23,249 nt of DNA from positions 1 through 23,249 of the forward strand of contig DLGO01000006.1 in the NCBI GenBank assembly GCA_002482725.1, given 5' to 3'. The DNA comes from Bacteroidetes bacterium UBA7692 (GTDB taxonomy: Bacteria > Bacteroidota > Bacteroidia > Chitinophagales > LD1). Of the stretch, positions 7,126 to 13,868 are shown piece by piece. The position numbers and the translations under genes were made by a program. Within the stretch, counting starts at the first letter, position 1, and every line of letters starts with the position of its first letter. The notes under the pieces are model-generated. The model did no database searches. It was given only the letters and a program-made list of their open reading frames with translations, and was not told where the DNA came from.

Positions 7126-7848
7126 ATGAAGACCATATTAATCATAGTTATCACTATCTTTTGCCTGCAAATAAAAGCACAAGTACAAAAGCAACCTCCC
7201 AAGCTTAGCATCTACCATTTGAAGGGCGATTACTACATATACACTACCTACAATCTATTCGGCAAAGAGCTGGTTCCATCCAACAGCATGTATCTGGTAA
7301 CTGACGAAGGTGTGGTAATGTTTGATACCCCATGGGACAGCACACAGTTTCAGCCGCTGATGGACAGCATTGAGCAACGCCATCACAAGAAAGTGGTGCT
7401 TTGCATATCGACCCACTACCATGAAGACAGGACAGGTGGGCTAGATTTCCTGAAAAAGATGGGCGTAAAAACATACAGTACTCAACAAACACTTGACCTA
7501 TGCATAAAGCATGGAGAAAAGCAGGCGGAGTTTGTATTTACAGGAGATACTACTTTTTCCATAGGTGGTAAAACTATAGAGGCAGTTTATACAGGCGAAG
7601 GGCACGCACCAGACAACATTGTGTTGTGGTGCGGGGATGTAAGACTACTATATGGTGGCTGCCTCGTGAAAAGTACTGAAGCCACAGGCCTTGGCAACCT
7701 GTCGGATGCCAACCTGAAAGAATGGCCAAATACCATACGAAAGTTAATGGCGCAATTCCCCAATCCGGCTTTTGTAATACCGGGACACTTCAGTTGGAAA
7801 AGCAATAAAGGATTGCAACATACATTGAAGCTGCTGAAGAAAGGGTAA
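7126..7848 (+). CDS. Subclass B1 metallo-beta-lactamase
   Basis: A predicted periplasmic zinc hydrolase that would open the beta-lactam ring of penicillins, cephalosporins and carbapenems. The 240-residue precursor has a signal peptide (MKTILIIVITIFCLQIKA, likely cut before Q19). It carries the complete B1 ligand set: H97, H99 and D101 in THYHEDRTGG (R102 follows, as in most B1 enzymes), H160 in GEGHAPDNIVLW, C179 in YGGCLVKS and H221 in VIPGH. K182 and N191 (in GLGNLSDAN) fall where B1 enzymes bind the substrate carboxylate. The pattern is like CcrA, BlaB and IMP-type enzymes rather than the generic glyoxalase-type MBL fold. Monocistronic, facing the convergent HNH gene 20 bp downstream. Activity spectrum cannot be read from sequence. 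Confidence 0.92.
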   Translation: MKTILIIVITIFCLQIKAQVQKQPPKLSIYHLKGDYYIYTTYNLFGKELVPSNSMYLVTDEGVVMFDTPWDSTQFQPLMDSIEQRHHKKVVLCISTHYHEDRTGGLDFLKKMGVKTYSTQQTLDLCIKHGEKQAEFVFTGDTTFSIGGKTIEAVYTGEGHAPDNIVLWCGDVRLLYGGCLVKSTEATGLGNLSDANLKEWPNTIRKLMAQFPNPAFVIPGHFSWKSNKGLQHTLKLLKKG

Positions 7849-7868
7849 GGGTTTAGTTTAGGGGTATC

Positions 7869-8675
7869 CTACATCCATTCTTTAAACTTTGCACCCATAC
7901 ATTCAAAGCAAACACCATTCTGAACATAGCTATATTCAGGAAAAACACCTGAACCTCCACATCTATTGCAAGGAGTTAACGTAATATTTATCAAATTTCC
8001 CTGCAAATCATATATAGGGACTGAGTTCTGCTGATGAAATTCTGTATGACATTTAAAGCATAGAGACACTAGATCTGTATTATCATATTCCCATGCCATT
8101 CTGCCAAAACGATAGCACTTATGATGAACGTGGAGATTAAAATTATATATCCAATTAAAGCTTTCCTCCGAGATTATAGATAATGATCTTTTTGATTCTC
8201 TATCTACCTTACTTAGTTGGAAATGGGGAAAATCAATCATTTCTCTTTCGGAATAAGAAACAACCAATTGATCTTGTATGCTTATTATTTTTTGCCAATA
8301 AGATAATAATCGAGGATTATAAAAGTCAAGGTTTGAATAAAATCTTACAGCAGCAGAACCATTTTCATATAGATGAAACTTTAAGTAAAAAGGAAACAAG
8401 TCTTTTGTATATTTAAGAATCCATTGCTTCTCTATACTATAAATTGGAAGTAAAACGCCTTCTTTTCCAATATCAACATGATAAAAAGCATGAGTGTCGT
8501 TTGACCCTGCATAGAAGCCTTTTCCAATTTCATTCCATCCAGAATGACCATATTTATCTGAAGAATGAATTAATGATTCGTTGTTACAATTCTGACAAAT
8601 ATGGCCATCTCTCTCAACTATCTCATTTCTTTTATCCTTCCATTTAATATGAGTAAGTTGTTCCTTATAGTTCAT
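7869..8675 (-). CDS. HNH-endonuclease-like protein with a large insertion and C-terminal zinc ribbon
   Basis: The N-terminus, WKDKRNEIVERDGHICQNC (C27, C30), is the usual opening of a Bacteroidota HNH protein. The rest of the HNH core comes only at residues 181-214: LHVHHKCYRFGRMAWEYDN, N199, then LCFKCHTEFH (C206, C209, H210, H214). Normally these halves are a few residues apart; here about 150 residues of unknown fold lie between the two zinc knuckles. The C-terminus has TPCNRCGGSG (C236, C239) and GVCFECMGAKF (C256, C259), a DnaJ-like zinc ribbon. HNH proteins cut nucleic acid; whether this one does is unknown. The frame extends one codon to a GTG at 8678, but ATG 8675 is preferred (268 residues). 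It follows a 135-residue gene by 5 bp and is clearly AT-richer than its neighbours (14 G/C in 8281-8340), suggesting transfer. Confidence 0.75.
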   Translation of the reverse strand: MNYKEQLTHIKWKDKRNEIVERDGHICQNCNNESLIHSSDKYGHSGWNEIGKGFYAGSNDTHAFYHVDIGKEGVLLPIYSIEKQWILKYTKDLFPFYLKFHLYENGSAAVRFYSNLDFYNPRLLSYWQKIISIQDQLVVSYSEREMIDFPHFQLSKVDRESKRSLSIISEESFNWIYNFNLHVHHKCYRFGRMAWEYDNTDLVSLCFKCHTEFHQQNSVPIYDLQGNLINITLTPCNRCGGSGVFPEYSYVQNGVCFECMGAKFKEWM

Positions 8676-8680
8676 CACAG

Positions 8681-9088
8681 TTAATACTTACTGTTTTTGC
8701 TTAATAAATCTCTTTGCTTTTGTGCAATAGCAAGCTGAATTCCAGCCTGCTTCAAATTCAACAAAGCAAGTCCATATACTTCAACCTTAGACAAATCATT
8801 ATTCGCATCCATAATCCATCTGTCAGTAGGTTGCAGCCAAGTGATACCCATATCCTTGTTTTCCAGTTGTGAAAGCCTAATAACACTTTCTACAATTATT
8901 TTATCCGAAGTCCATTCCCCACCTTCAAAATCTCTAAGTTGTCGCCAAATCATTTCCACGAAGATGTTTCCACCACCAAATAAAAAAGGCATTTGAAATT
9001 CAACTAACAAATCCCCTTCATAAAATTTTGCCATTAACGATCCATTGCCTATATAAACTTCTAATTGAACTACTTTAAGACTTATCAT
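8681..9088 (-). CDS. Hypothetical protein paired with the HNH-like gene
   Basis: I do not recognise this 135-residue protein. It has no signal peptide or transmembrane helix. The first 50 residues look like alternating beta strands (LKVVQLEVYIGNGSLMAKFY, then LLVEFQMPFLFGGGNIFVE). A mixed middle part contains several tryptophans (W48, W59, W84, W91 by my count), and the end is a probable amphipathic helix (VYGLALLNLKQAGIQLAIAQ and the following KQRDLLSK). Its stop lies 5 bp before the ATG of the HNH-like gene, so they are almost certainly one transcriptional unit, and both share the low G+C content. It could be a partner, inhibitor or substrate adaptor of the HNH-like protein; that is inference from linkage only. 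ATG at 9088. Confidence 0.65.
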   Translation of the reverse strand: MISLKVVQLEVYIGNGSLMAKFYEGDLLVEFQMPFLFGGGNIFVEMIWRQLRDFEGGEWTSDKIIVESVIRLSQLENKDMGITWLQPTDRWIMDANNDLSKVEVYGLALLNLKQAGIQLAIAQKQRDLLSKNSKY

Positions 9089-9112
9089 ATCAACAACTTA
9101 TAAGTATTACCA

Positions 9113-9457
9113 CTAGTTAAAAGATTGAGTCACCTCTATCTTGCCCACTATATTATCGTTGAACTCTTCTAGTTCCTCCGCAGGTACCCAAAGCTCGTTG
9201 TGCATGTGACCGCCTACATTCTGTACATCGTACCTGGCAAGGAAATCTGATTTCACTTCAAACTTTGTAACGAAGCCAGAGCCGGATGCAGGAACATTCC
9301 AGTCTCTCGCTATCTGCACAGCGTAGTCCTCGTTCATCACCGGATAAAATATCGGCTGCTCAGGCAGGCGTGGCGGAAATTTCTTCCACTCAGATTGCTC
9401 TATGAGTACCAGCTCCTGTGGGCCAACTGGTCGGTATAAAGTTGTGGTATCTTTCAT
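9113..9457 (-). CDS. Conserved small protein (annotated in relatives as 'ADP-ribosylation/crystallin J1')
   Basis: The 114-residue cytoplasmic protein opens with MKDTTTLYRPVGPQELVLIE and continues through FPPRLPEQPIFYPVMNEDYA, IARDWNVPASGSGFVTKFEV, a GGHMHNELWVPAEELEEFN segment and a final GKIEV strand. I recall this pattern from small proteins in many phyla that carry the automatic label ADP-ribosylation/crystallin J1. That label is not supported by any catalytic motif seen here: the protein is far shorter than an ADP-ribosylglycohydrolase. The function is unknown. The high content of Trp, Pro and acidic residues suggests a compact soluble fold. It is 24 bp upstream of the AT-rich HNH pair on the same strand and 66 bp downstream of lipA, so the HNH pair may borrow its transcript. 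Start ATG 9457. Confidence 0.75.
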   Translation of the reverse strand: MKDTTTLYRPVGPQELVLIEQSEWKKFPPRLPEQPIFYPVMNEDYAVQIARDWNVPASGSGFVTKFEVKSDFLARYDVQNVGGHMHNELWVPAEELEEFNDNIVGKIEVTQSFN

Positions 9458-9523
9458 TAGTTCAGGATTTTATAACACTAAAAAGCAAATGTAAATATTT
9501 AGCCAAACAAATGAGCAGGCTCA

Positions 9524-10402
9524 TTACACCACATGCCTTTCGGCGTGGTAGCTGCTGCGCACCATTGGACCGCTTTCTACATACATAAAGCCTTTTGCCA
9601 GCGCTATTTCTTTGTAGCGGTGGAAATCATCAGGAGATACATATTTAGCTACAGGAAGGTGTTGTTTGGTAGGTTGCAGGTATTGGCCCAGTGTAAGTAT
9701 ATCTACTTTTGCAGCGCGCAGTTCATCCATGGCTTCTATCAGTTCTTCCTCTGTTTCGCCAAGGCCAAGCATGATGCCCGATTTGGTGCGGTTGATACCA
9801 CCTTCCTTTAACCTGAGCAATACTTCCAGGCTGCGCTCATAGCGTGCCTGAATGCGCACTTCGCGGGTAAGGCGCTTTACTGTTTCTATGTTGTGCGATA
9901 CCACTTCTGGCTTAACATCTATTACCAGTTGCAGGTTTTCCCATTTACCGGCAAAGTCAGGAATCAGTGTTTCCATTGTAACACCTGGATTGAGCCTGCG
10001 GATAGAGCGGATAGTAGCTGCCCATATTTTGGAGCCACCGTCTACAAGGTCGTCCCGGTCGACAGATGTAATTACCACGTGCTTCAATCCCATCTTTTTT
10101 ACGCTTTCGGCTACACGAAGCGGTTCTGATATATCAACGCTTTCGGGATTGCCTGTGGCTACATTGCAGAACATGCAGGAACGCGTGCATACATTGCCCA
10201 ATATCATAAGGGTAGCCGTGCCTGCGCCCCAACACTCTGTCTGGTTTGGGCATTTGCCGCTTTCGCAGATGGTGTGCAGCTTGTTTTCGTGGATATTCTG
10301 CTTTACATCAGAATACTCCACACCCGATGGTATTTTAATCTTCAGCCACTCCGGTTTGCGCAGCAGTGGTAAAGGGGCATTATTGCTTTCGTTCAGTTCC
10401 AT
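9524..10402 (-). CDS. lipA: Lipoyl synthase (radical SAM)
   Basis: Inserts two sulfur atoms into the octanoyl group on the E2 subunits of 2-oxoacid dehydrogenases and on glycine-cleavage H protein, completing lipoate assembly in the cytoplasm. The 292-residue protein shows both iron-sulfur signatures: the auxiliary cluster CESGKCPNQTEC (C46, C51, C57) and the radical-SAM CTRSCMFC (C72, C76, C79). The C-terminal RSSYHA motif (about residues 282-287) supplies the serine ligand to the auxiliary cluster. Full length for the family. ATG at 10402 follows a well-formed promoter (minus strand, 10446-10419). No lipB is in the window; the downstream neighbour is the small conserved protein at 9113. A 16-base palindrome (9510-9525) overlaps the lipA stop codon but has only a 2-base loop. 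Confidence 0.97.
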   Translation of the reverse strand: MELNESNNAPLPLLRKPEWLKIKIPSGVEYSDVKQNIHENKLHTICESGKCPNQTECWGAGTATLMILGNVCTRSCMFCNVATGNPESVDISEPLRVAESVKKMGLKHVVITSVDRDDLVDGGSKIWAATIRSIRRLNPGVTMETLIPDFAGKWENLQLVIDVKPEVVSHNIETVKRLTREVRIQARYERSLEVLLRLKEGGINRTKSGIMLGLGETEEELIEAMDELRAAKVDILTLGQYLQPTKQHLPVAKYVSPDDFHRYKEIALAKGFMYVESGPMVRSSYHAERHVV

Positions 10403-10418
10403 ATCGCTATTCCGCTAT

Positions 10419-10446
10419 CAAACCTACTGCAAATTTCTTTAACCAA
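10419..10446 (-). promoter_or_regulatory. Bacteroidota-type promoter for lipA
   Basis: On the minus strand TTG (10446-10444) is followed by 17 bp and then TAGGTTTG (10426-10419), an exact TAnnTTTG -7 box. This fits the TTG-N17-23-TAnnTTTG pattern known for this phylum. The expected transcript start is around 10413, giving a leader of about ten bases before the lipA ATG. Confidence 0.5.
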
Positions 10447-10467
10447 TATCATATAGCCACGCAACGC

Positions 10468-10497
10468 TTTGATGTTTTAACTCGTTTAATATATTTT
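10468..10497 (+). promoter_or_regulatory. Probable promoter for the M61 peptidase gene
   Basis: TTTG (10468-10471), an 18-bp spacer, then TATATTTT (10490-10497), which differs from TAnnTTTG only in its last base. The expected start near 10503 gives a leader of about 55 bases to the ATG at 10559. It lies back-to-back with the lipA promoter in the 156-bp divergent intergenic region. Confidence 0.4.
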
Positions 10498-10558
10498 ATA
10501 CCTTAGTTTATACCATTTGCCCTTGCCCGAACGTTTTGTTTACGATACATTTACCCCG

Positions 10559-12421
10559 ATGCGAATCAAACAGATAGCTGCTTTTTGGTTAGTGATACTG
10601 CACGTAGCGGCAGTGGCGCAGCAGTCTGTAAAGGTGAGCCTGAACCTGAACGAGGTGAGCAACCACTCGATAAAGGTATCGCAACAATTTACCGGAACAG
10701 GATACCAAACGGCAAAATTCATATTCCCCAATTTTGTGCCCGGCTCGTTCAAAGAAGTGCCGACAGGTAAGCTGGTATCGGATTTTGAACCTTTTTCGGC
10801 AGATGGTTCTTTGCTATCGTATACGCAGGTAGCTACTAATGAGTTTGTAATAAATGATGCGAAAACGCTGGCAAGGGTAGAATACAGGATACACGACTCC
10901 TGGCACTCGGATAAATACCGCAATGCAATAATGCCGCAACTGGGAACATCTTTTGATGCAGGGCGGCATTTTTTATTGAATTTCGGTAGTGTGGTAGGGT
11001 ATGTAGAGGGTACAGAAAAGCAGGCGTACGAAGTAAGCATACAAAAGCCACAAGCATTGAATGCGCATACGGCACTGAGCAGCAGGGTAGTAAATGAAAC
11101 CTCGGACGTATTTACAGCTAAAAACTACCTGGACCTGATAGACAATCCGCTGATGTACAGCCCGAACAATGAACTGAGCTTCCGCGAGGGAAATACACTG
11201 TTCCGCATAGCACTGAACAGCTCGGAAGCTAACATAAATGAACAGCAGCTACTAAAGGTATTGAAGCCCGTGTGTGCCGGTGTAAGCAAGTTTTGCAATA
11301 ACCTGCCTGTAAAGGAGTATTGGTTCCTGATAAACCTGGTAGACTCTTCGCTGTCCAACTCGAGCTATGGTGAAGAAGACTATGGTGCGATACAGCATTC
11401 GCGCTCGAGCGTATTTTTCTTCCCTGCATTTATAGACAGGTATAAACTGGAAAGGGATATACAGGCTACGGCTTCGCATGAGCTGTTCCACTTGTTTGAA
11501 CCACTGAATGTAAAGACAGACCTGACCAGCAAGCTGAATATGCGTGCCAAAATGCAAACCTCGCACCTATGGCTGTATGAAGGGGTGACAGAATACTTTT
11601 CGCTGCTGATGCAGCTGAGGGAAGACCTGATAACGCAAACGGAGTTTTTGACAGAGATAAGGAACAAGATGAGCCTGATGCAGTTTTACGAGCCATACTC
11701 GCTAACCCAGCAAAGCGAGCAGAGTGTGCTTACAGGTAATGAGAACAGCTACAGGAATTTTTACTACAAGGGAACGGTAGCCGCGATGATGCTGGACCTG
11801 GAACTGCTGAACCTGAGCCAGGGGCAACTGAACCTACAGGAGCTGCTACTGCGGTTCCGCAAGAGCATGAACGAGAACTATGTGGTAAAGGACGAAGAAC
11901 TGATGAATGAACTGGCCAAAATATCGTCGTATAAGCAGATAGATACTTTTTTTGCCGACTATATGGTGGGAACCAAACAGTTTAACTACAATGAATACCT
12001 GGCGCTTGTAGGCTTTATATATGAGCCGCAACGGGATGATACTGCCAAGATGTATGTAAACGCCTCTTACCGGTACGACAAAGGCAGCAAGAACATATAC
12101 CTGACCAATATAAACCTGGACCAGATAGGCTTTAAGGAAGGGGATGTACTGCTAAAAATAAACCGAAAAAGCGTATACAAGGATAACGTGGATGAACTGA
12201 TGGATAAGATAACTGCCATAGACTACAATAAGAACGTGACCTTTACCGTAAAGCGCAACGGAGAAGAAATAAAACTAAGCGGTGTACCGGTGATAATAAA
12301 TAAAAGCCAGAAGAACGTAATAAAGGTAGAACGCAGGCCCACTCCCGATAAACAGCTATACAGAAAAGTGTATAAAGGTGGGCAATTGAACTCCGGCAGA
12401 CCATACAGATTATTAAATTAG
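10559..12421 (+). CDS. M61-family metallopeptidase with C-terminal PDZ domain
   Basis: Exported zinc peptidase related to glycyl aminopeptidase. From the ATG at 10559 the protein has 620 residues. A signal peptide (MRIKQIAAFWLVILHVAAVA) precedes an N-terminal beta-rich M61 domain and a gluzincin catalytic domain with HELFH (H307, E308, H311). The third zinc ligand follows in LWLYEGVTEYF (E341), and the YGAIQHSRSS segment corresponds to the family's YGGLEHxxS strand. The C-terminal 130 residues form a PDZ domain (FKEGDVLLKINRKSVYKDNV and a VTFTVKRNGEE strand) that probably binds protein C-termini. The frame extends to a TTG at 10517, but that start would put 14 extra residues before the signal peptide and lies within the predicted leader. 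Followed 63 bp later by the DUF4397 lipoprotein on the same strand. Confidence 0.92.
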   Translation: MRIKQIAAFWLVILHVAAVAQQSVKVSLNLNEVSNHSIKVSQQFTGTGYQTAKFIFPNFVPGSFKEVPTGKLVSDFEPFSADGSLLSYTQVATNEFVINDAKTLARVEYRIHDSWHSDKYRNAIMPQLGTSFDAGRHFLLNFGSVVGYVEGTEKQAYEVSIQKPQALNAHTALSSRVVNETSDVFTAKNYLDLIDNPLMYSPNNELSFREGNTLFRIALNSSEANINEQQLLKVLKPVCAGVSKFCNNLPVKEYWFLINLVDSSLSNSSYGEEDYGAIQHSRSSVFFFPAFIDRYKLERDIQATASHELFHLFEPLNVKTDLTSKLNMRAKMQTSHLWLYEGVTEYFSLLMQLREDLITQTEFLTEIRNKMSLMQFYEPYSLTQQSEQSVLTGNENSYRNFYYKGTVAAMMLDLELLNLSQGQLNLQELLLRFRKSMNENYVVKDEELMNELAKISSYKQIDTFFADYMVGTKQFNYNEYLALVGFIYEPQRDDTAKMYVNASYRYDKGSKNIYLTNINLDQIGFKEGDVLLKINRKSVYKDNVDELMDKITAIDYNKNVTFTVKRNGEEIKLSGVPVIINKSQKNVIKVERRPTPDKQLYRKVYKGGQLNSGRPYRLLN

Positions 12422-12484
12422 GAAAAGAAAGCATAGAATTGTGGCGATAAATCAATCGACTACCTTTTAAAACGAATTTCAGAA

Positions 12485-13180
12485 ATGATAAACAAAGTTA
12501 CAGGCATACTATCTGTTTGCCTTAGTGTTATTGCCATATCGGGCATTACAAGCTGTAAAAAACAAGAAACAATAAAAGTGAGCTATATGGCAGTAAATGC
12601 CAGTGCAGGAGCGCCAAAGCTGGATTTTTATGCAATGGGTGAACTGAAAGAAGGTGGATTGAGAAGCGATAGCAACAATACATCTAAATACTATGAGGTA
12701 GCTGTGGAAGGCGGCAAGTCGTTTATTGCCTCGCTGAAAGACTCTACAGGTAAAGAACTGGTATCGGTAAATAACCCTGTAGGCCAAGATGGCAAATCGT
12801 ATTCGCTATGGGCTATAGATACAGGCTCTAAAGTACAGAAGTTGTTATTGACCGATGATTTGACAGCACCGGAGTCAGGCAAGGCTAAATTGCGTTTTGT
12901 ACACACAGGTGCTGATGCACCGCAAGTTGATGTATTTATAAATGGCGTAGAGGTTTTTGAAAACAGGTTCTTTATAGGATATGAGATACAGAGCGGCGCA
13001 AGGGATTTTAAAACAATAACTGCAAATGCAAACTCTGCTATAAGCCTGAAATTACCTTCAGGAACAACGGTACCCGTAGGTACATTTGACCTGAGCGCTG
13101 ATAAAATATATACTGCTTATATCAAAGGATTGATAGCTGACTCTACCTTTGAGTTCAAGGTTTTTGAGAATAAGAAATAG
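12485..13180 (+). CDS. DUF4397 domain lipoprotein
   Basis: The 231-residue protein begins with a signal peptide ending in a lipobox (IAISGITSC, C24), so it is predicted to be lipid-anchored. The lysines after the cysteine (CKKQE) do not give a clear rule for inner versus outer membrane here. The body carries a DUF4397 pattern seen twice: SYMAVNASAGAPKLDFYAMG near residues 33-52, and the canonical LRFVHTGADAPQVDVFINGV near 136-155, followed by a YEIQSGARDFKTITA strand. DUF4397 domains are immunoglobulin-like beta sandwiches of unknown function common in Bacteroidota surface proteins. It is 63 bp downstream of the M61 peptidase and could be co-transcribed. Transcription ends at the hairpin starting at 13201. 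Confidence 0.88.
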   Translation: MINKVTGILSVCLSVIAISGITSCKKQETIKVSYMAVNASAGAPKLDFYAMGELKEGGLRSDSNNTSKYYEVAVEGGKSFIASLKDSTGKELVSVNNPVGQDGKSYSLWAIDTGSKVQKLLLTDDLTAPESGKAKLRFVHTGADAPQVDVFINGVEVFENRFFIGYEIQSGARDFKTITANANSAISLKLPSGTTVPVGTFDLSADKIYTAYIKGLIADSTFEFKVFENKK

Positions 13181-13200
13181 TACCACAAAATTGGTATAGA

Positions 13201-13233
13201 AAGGGCGGTTCAACTAAGTTGTACCGCCCTTTT
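13201..13233. terminator. Bidirectional hairpin terminator between convergent genes
   Basis: AAGGGCGGT-T-CAAC (13201-13214) pairs with GTTG-T-ACCGCCCTT (13218-13231) across a TAA loop, with one T-T mismatch, then TT. The A-rich and T-rich flanks let it serve both the DUF4397 gene (plus) and the thioesterase gene (minus), whose stops lie 20 bp and about 4 bp away. Confidence 0.85.
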
Positions 13234-13236
13234 GCG

Positions 13237-13674
13237 TTATACTACCGCCATGGTAGCGGAGCCCTTAGCTACTATTATTTTTTGACCTGCTTCATCCATG
13301 TACCATATTTCGCCTTCGCAAAAGTGAAAGCGCTTGCCAGGCTTTATTACCCAACCGGCAGCGTAGAATTTTGTTCCCATTCCTCTATTCAGATATGATA
13401 TTTTTGCCTCAACTGTGAAAACAAACTGGCCATTTTCTACAAGTGTATAGGATGCGAAGCCCTGCACCATATCTAATATGGCTGAAGTAACACCACCGTG
13501 CAGGTATCCATTCTGCTGTTTGTGCTTCTCTTCAAAATCCAAAGTACCCGAAATGCGACCTTCTTCTATCTCCGTAAATTTCAATCCAATAAAGGGTGCG
13601 AACTTATTTGCCTCCATCTTGGATGCAACGTATTCGCGGAAATTCTCGTTTCTACTTTTAAACTCTGTATTCAT
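13237..13674 (-). CDS. PaaI-type hotdog-fold thioesterase
   Basis: Predicted acyl-CoA thioesterase of the PaaI/4HBT family, cytoplasmic. The 145-residue single hotdog domain has the active-site stretch NGYLHGGVTSAILDMVQGFA (N55, H59-G60-G61, with D68 on the central helix). The usual alternating strands come before it (ISGTLDFEEKH) and after it (FVFTVEAKISYLNRGMGTKF and FHFCEGEIWYMDEAG). These enzymes hydrolyse phenylacetyl- or other acyl-CoA thioesters; the substrate is unknown and there are no paa genes in the window. ATG at 13674. Single gene, sharing the hairpin at 13201 as its terminator with the convergent DUF4397 gene. Confidence 0.9.
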   Translation of the reverse strand: MNTEFKSRNENFREYVASKMEANKFAPFIGLKFTEIEEGRISGTLDFEEKHKQQNGYLHGGVTSAILDMVQGFASYTLVENGQFVFTVEAKISYLNRGMGTKFYAAGWVIKPGKRFHFCEGEIWYMDEAGQKIIVAKGSATMAVV

Positions 13675-13868
13675 GTTTTGGTCTATAATTTATTGTTGGC
13701 ACGGTTCTTTTATAAAGCAAATAAAGCGATAAGAACCAAACAAATTGAAAACGCTAATAAATATTAAATACAATGAAAACGATAGCTTTACATAACAAAA
13801 CCGAAGAAAGAGTTAATATATTGGCGGCCCCAAAACAAAATCGTAGATTTTGCGTAAACATGGGTACG

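Noticed and set aside
7126..7848. Reading the beta-lactamase as a glyoxalase II or quorum lactonase.
   Set aside because: Those have HxHxDH and lack the cysteine ligand; this protein has HxHxDR and GGC as in subclass B1.
9113..9457. Naming the 114-residue protein an ADP-ribosylglycohydrolase because relatives carry the crystallin J1 label.
   Set aside because: It is much too short and shows no acidic metal-binding motifs of that family, so the label is probably a spread annotation error.
9510..9525. Palindrome AATGAGC-AG-GCTCATT at the end of lipA.
   Set aside because: A 2-base loop is too tight for a stable 7-bp hairpin and there is no T run; it also overlaps the stop codon, so I did not call a terminator.
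10517..10558. A TTG start that would lengthen the M61 peptidase by 14 residues.
   Set aside because: The extension lies before a normal signal peptide and in the likely leader; ATG 10559 is a better start.
5465..13760. The 13-mer AAAACGCTAATAA occurs upstream of mdh (5465-5477) and of the T9SS cargo gene (13748-13760).
   Set aside because: A few 13-base matches are expected by chance among all position pairs in an AT-rich window of this size, and the surrounding bases do not match.
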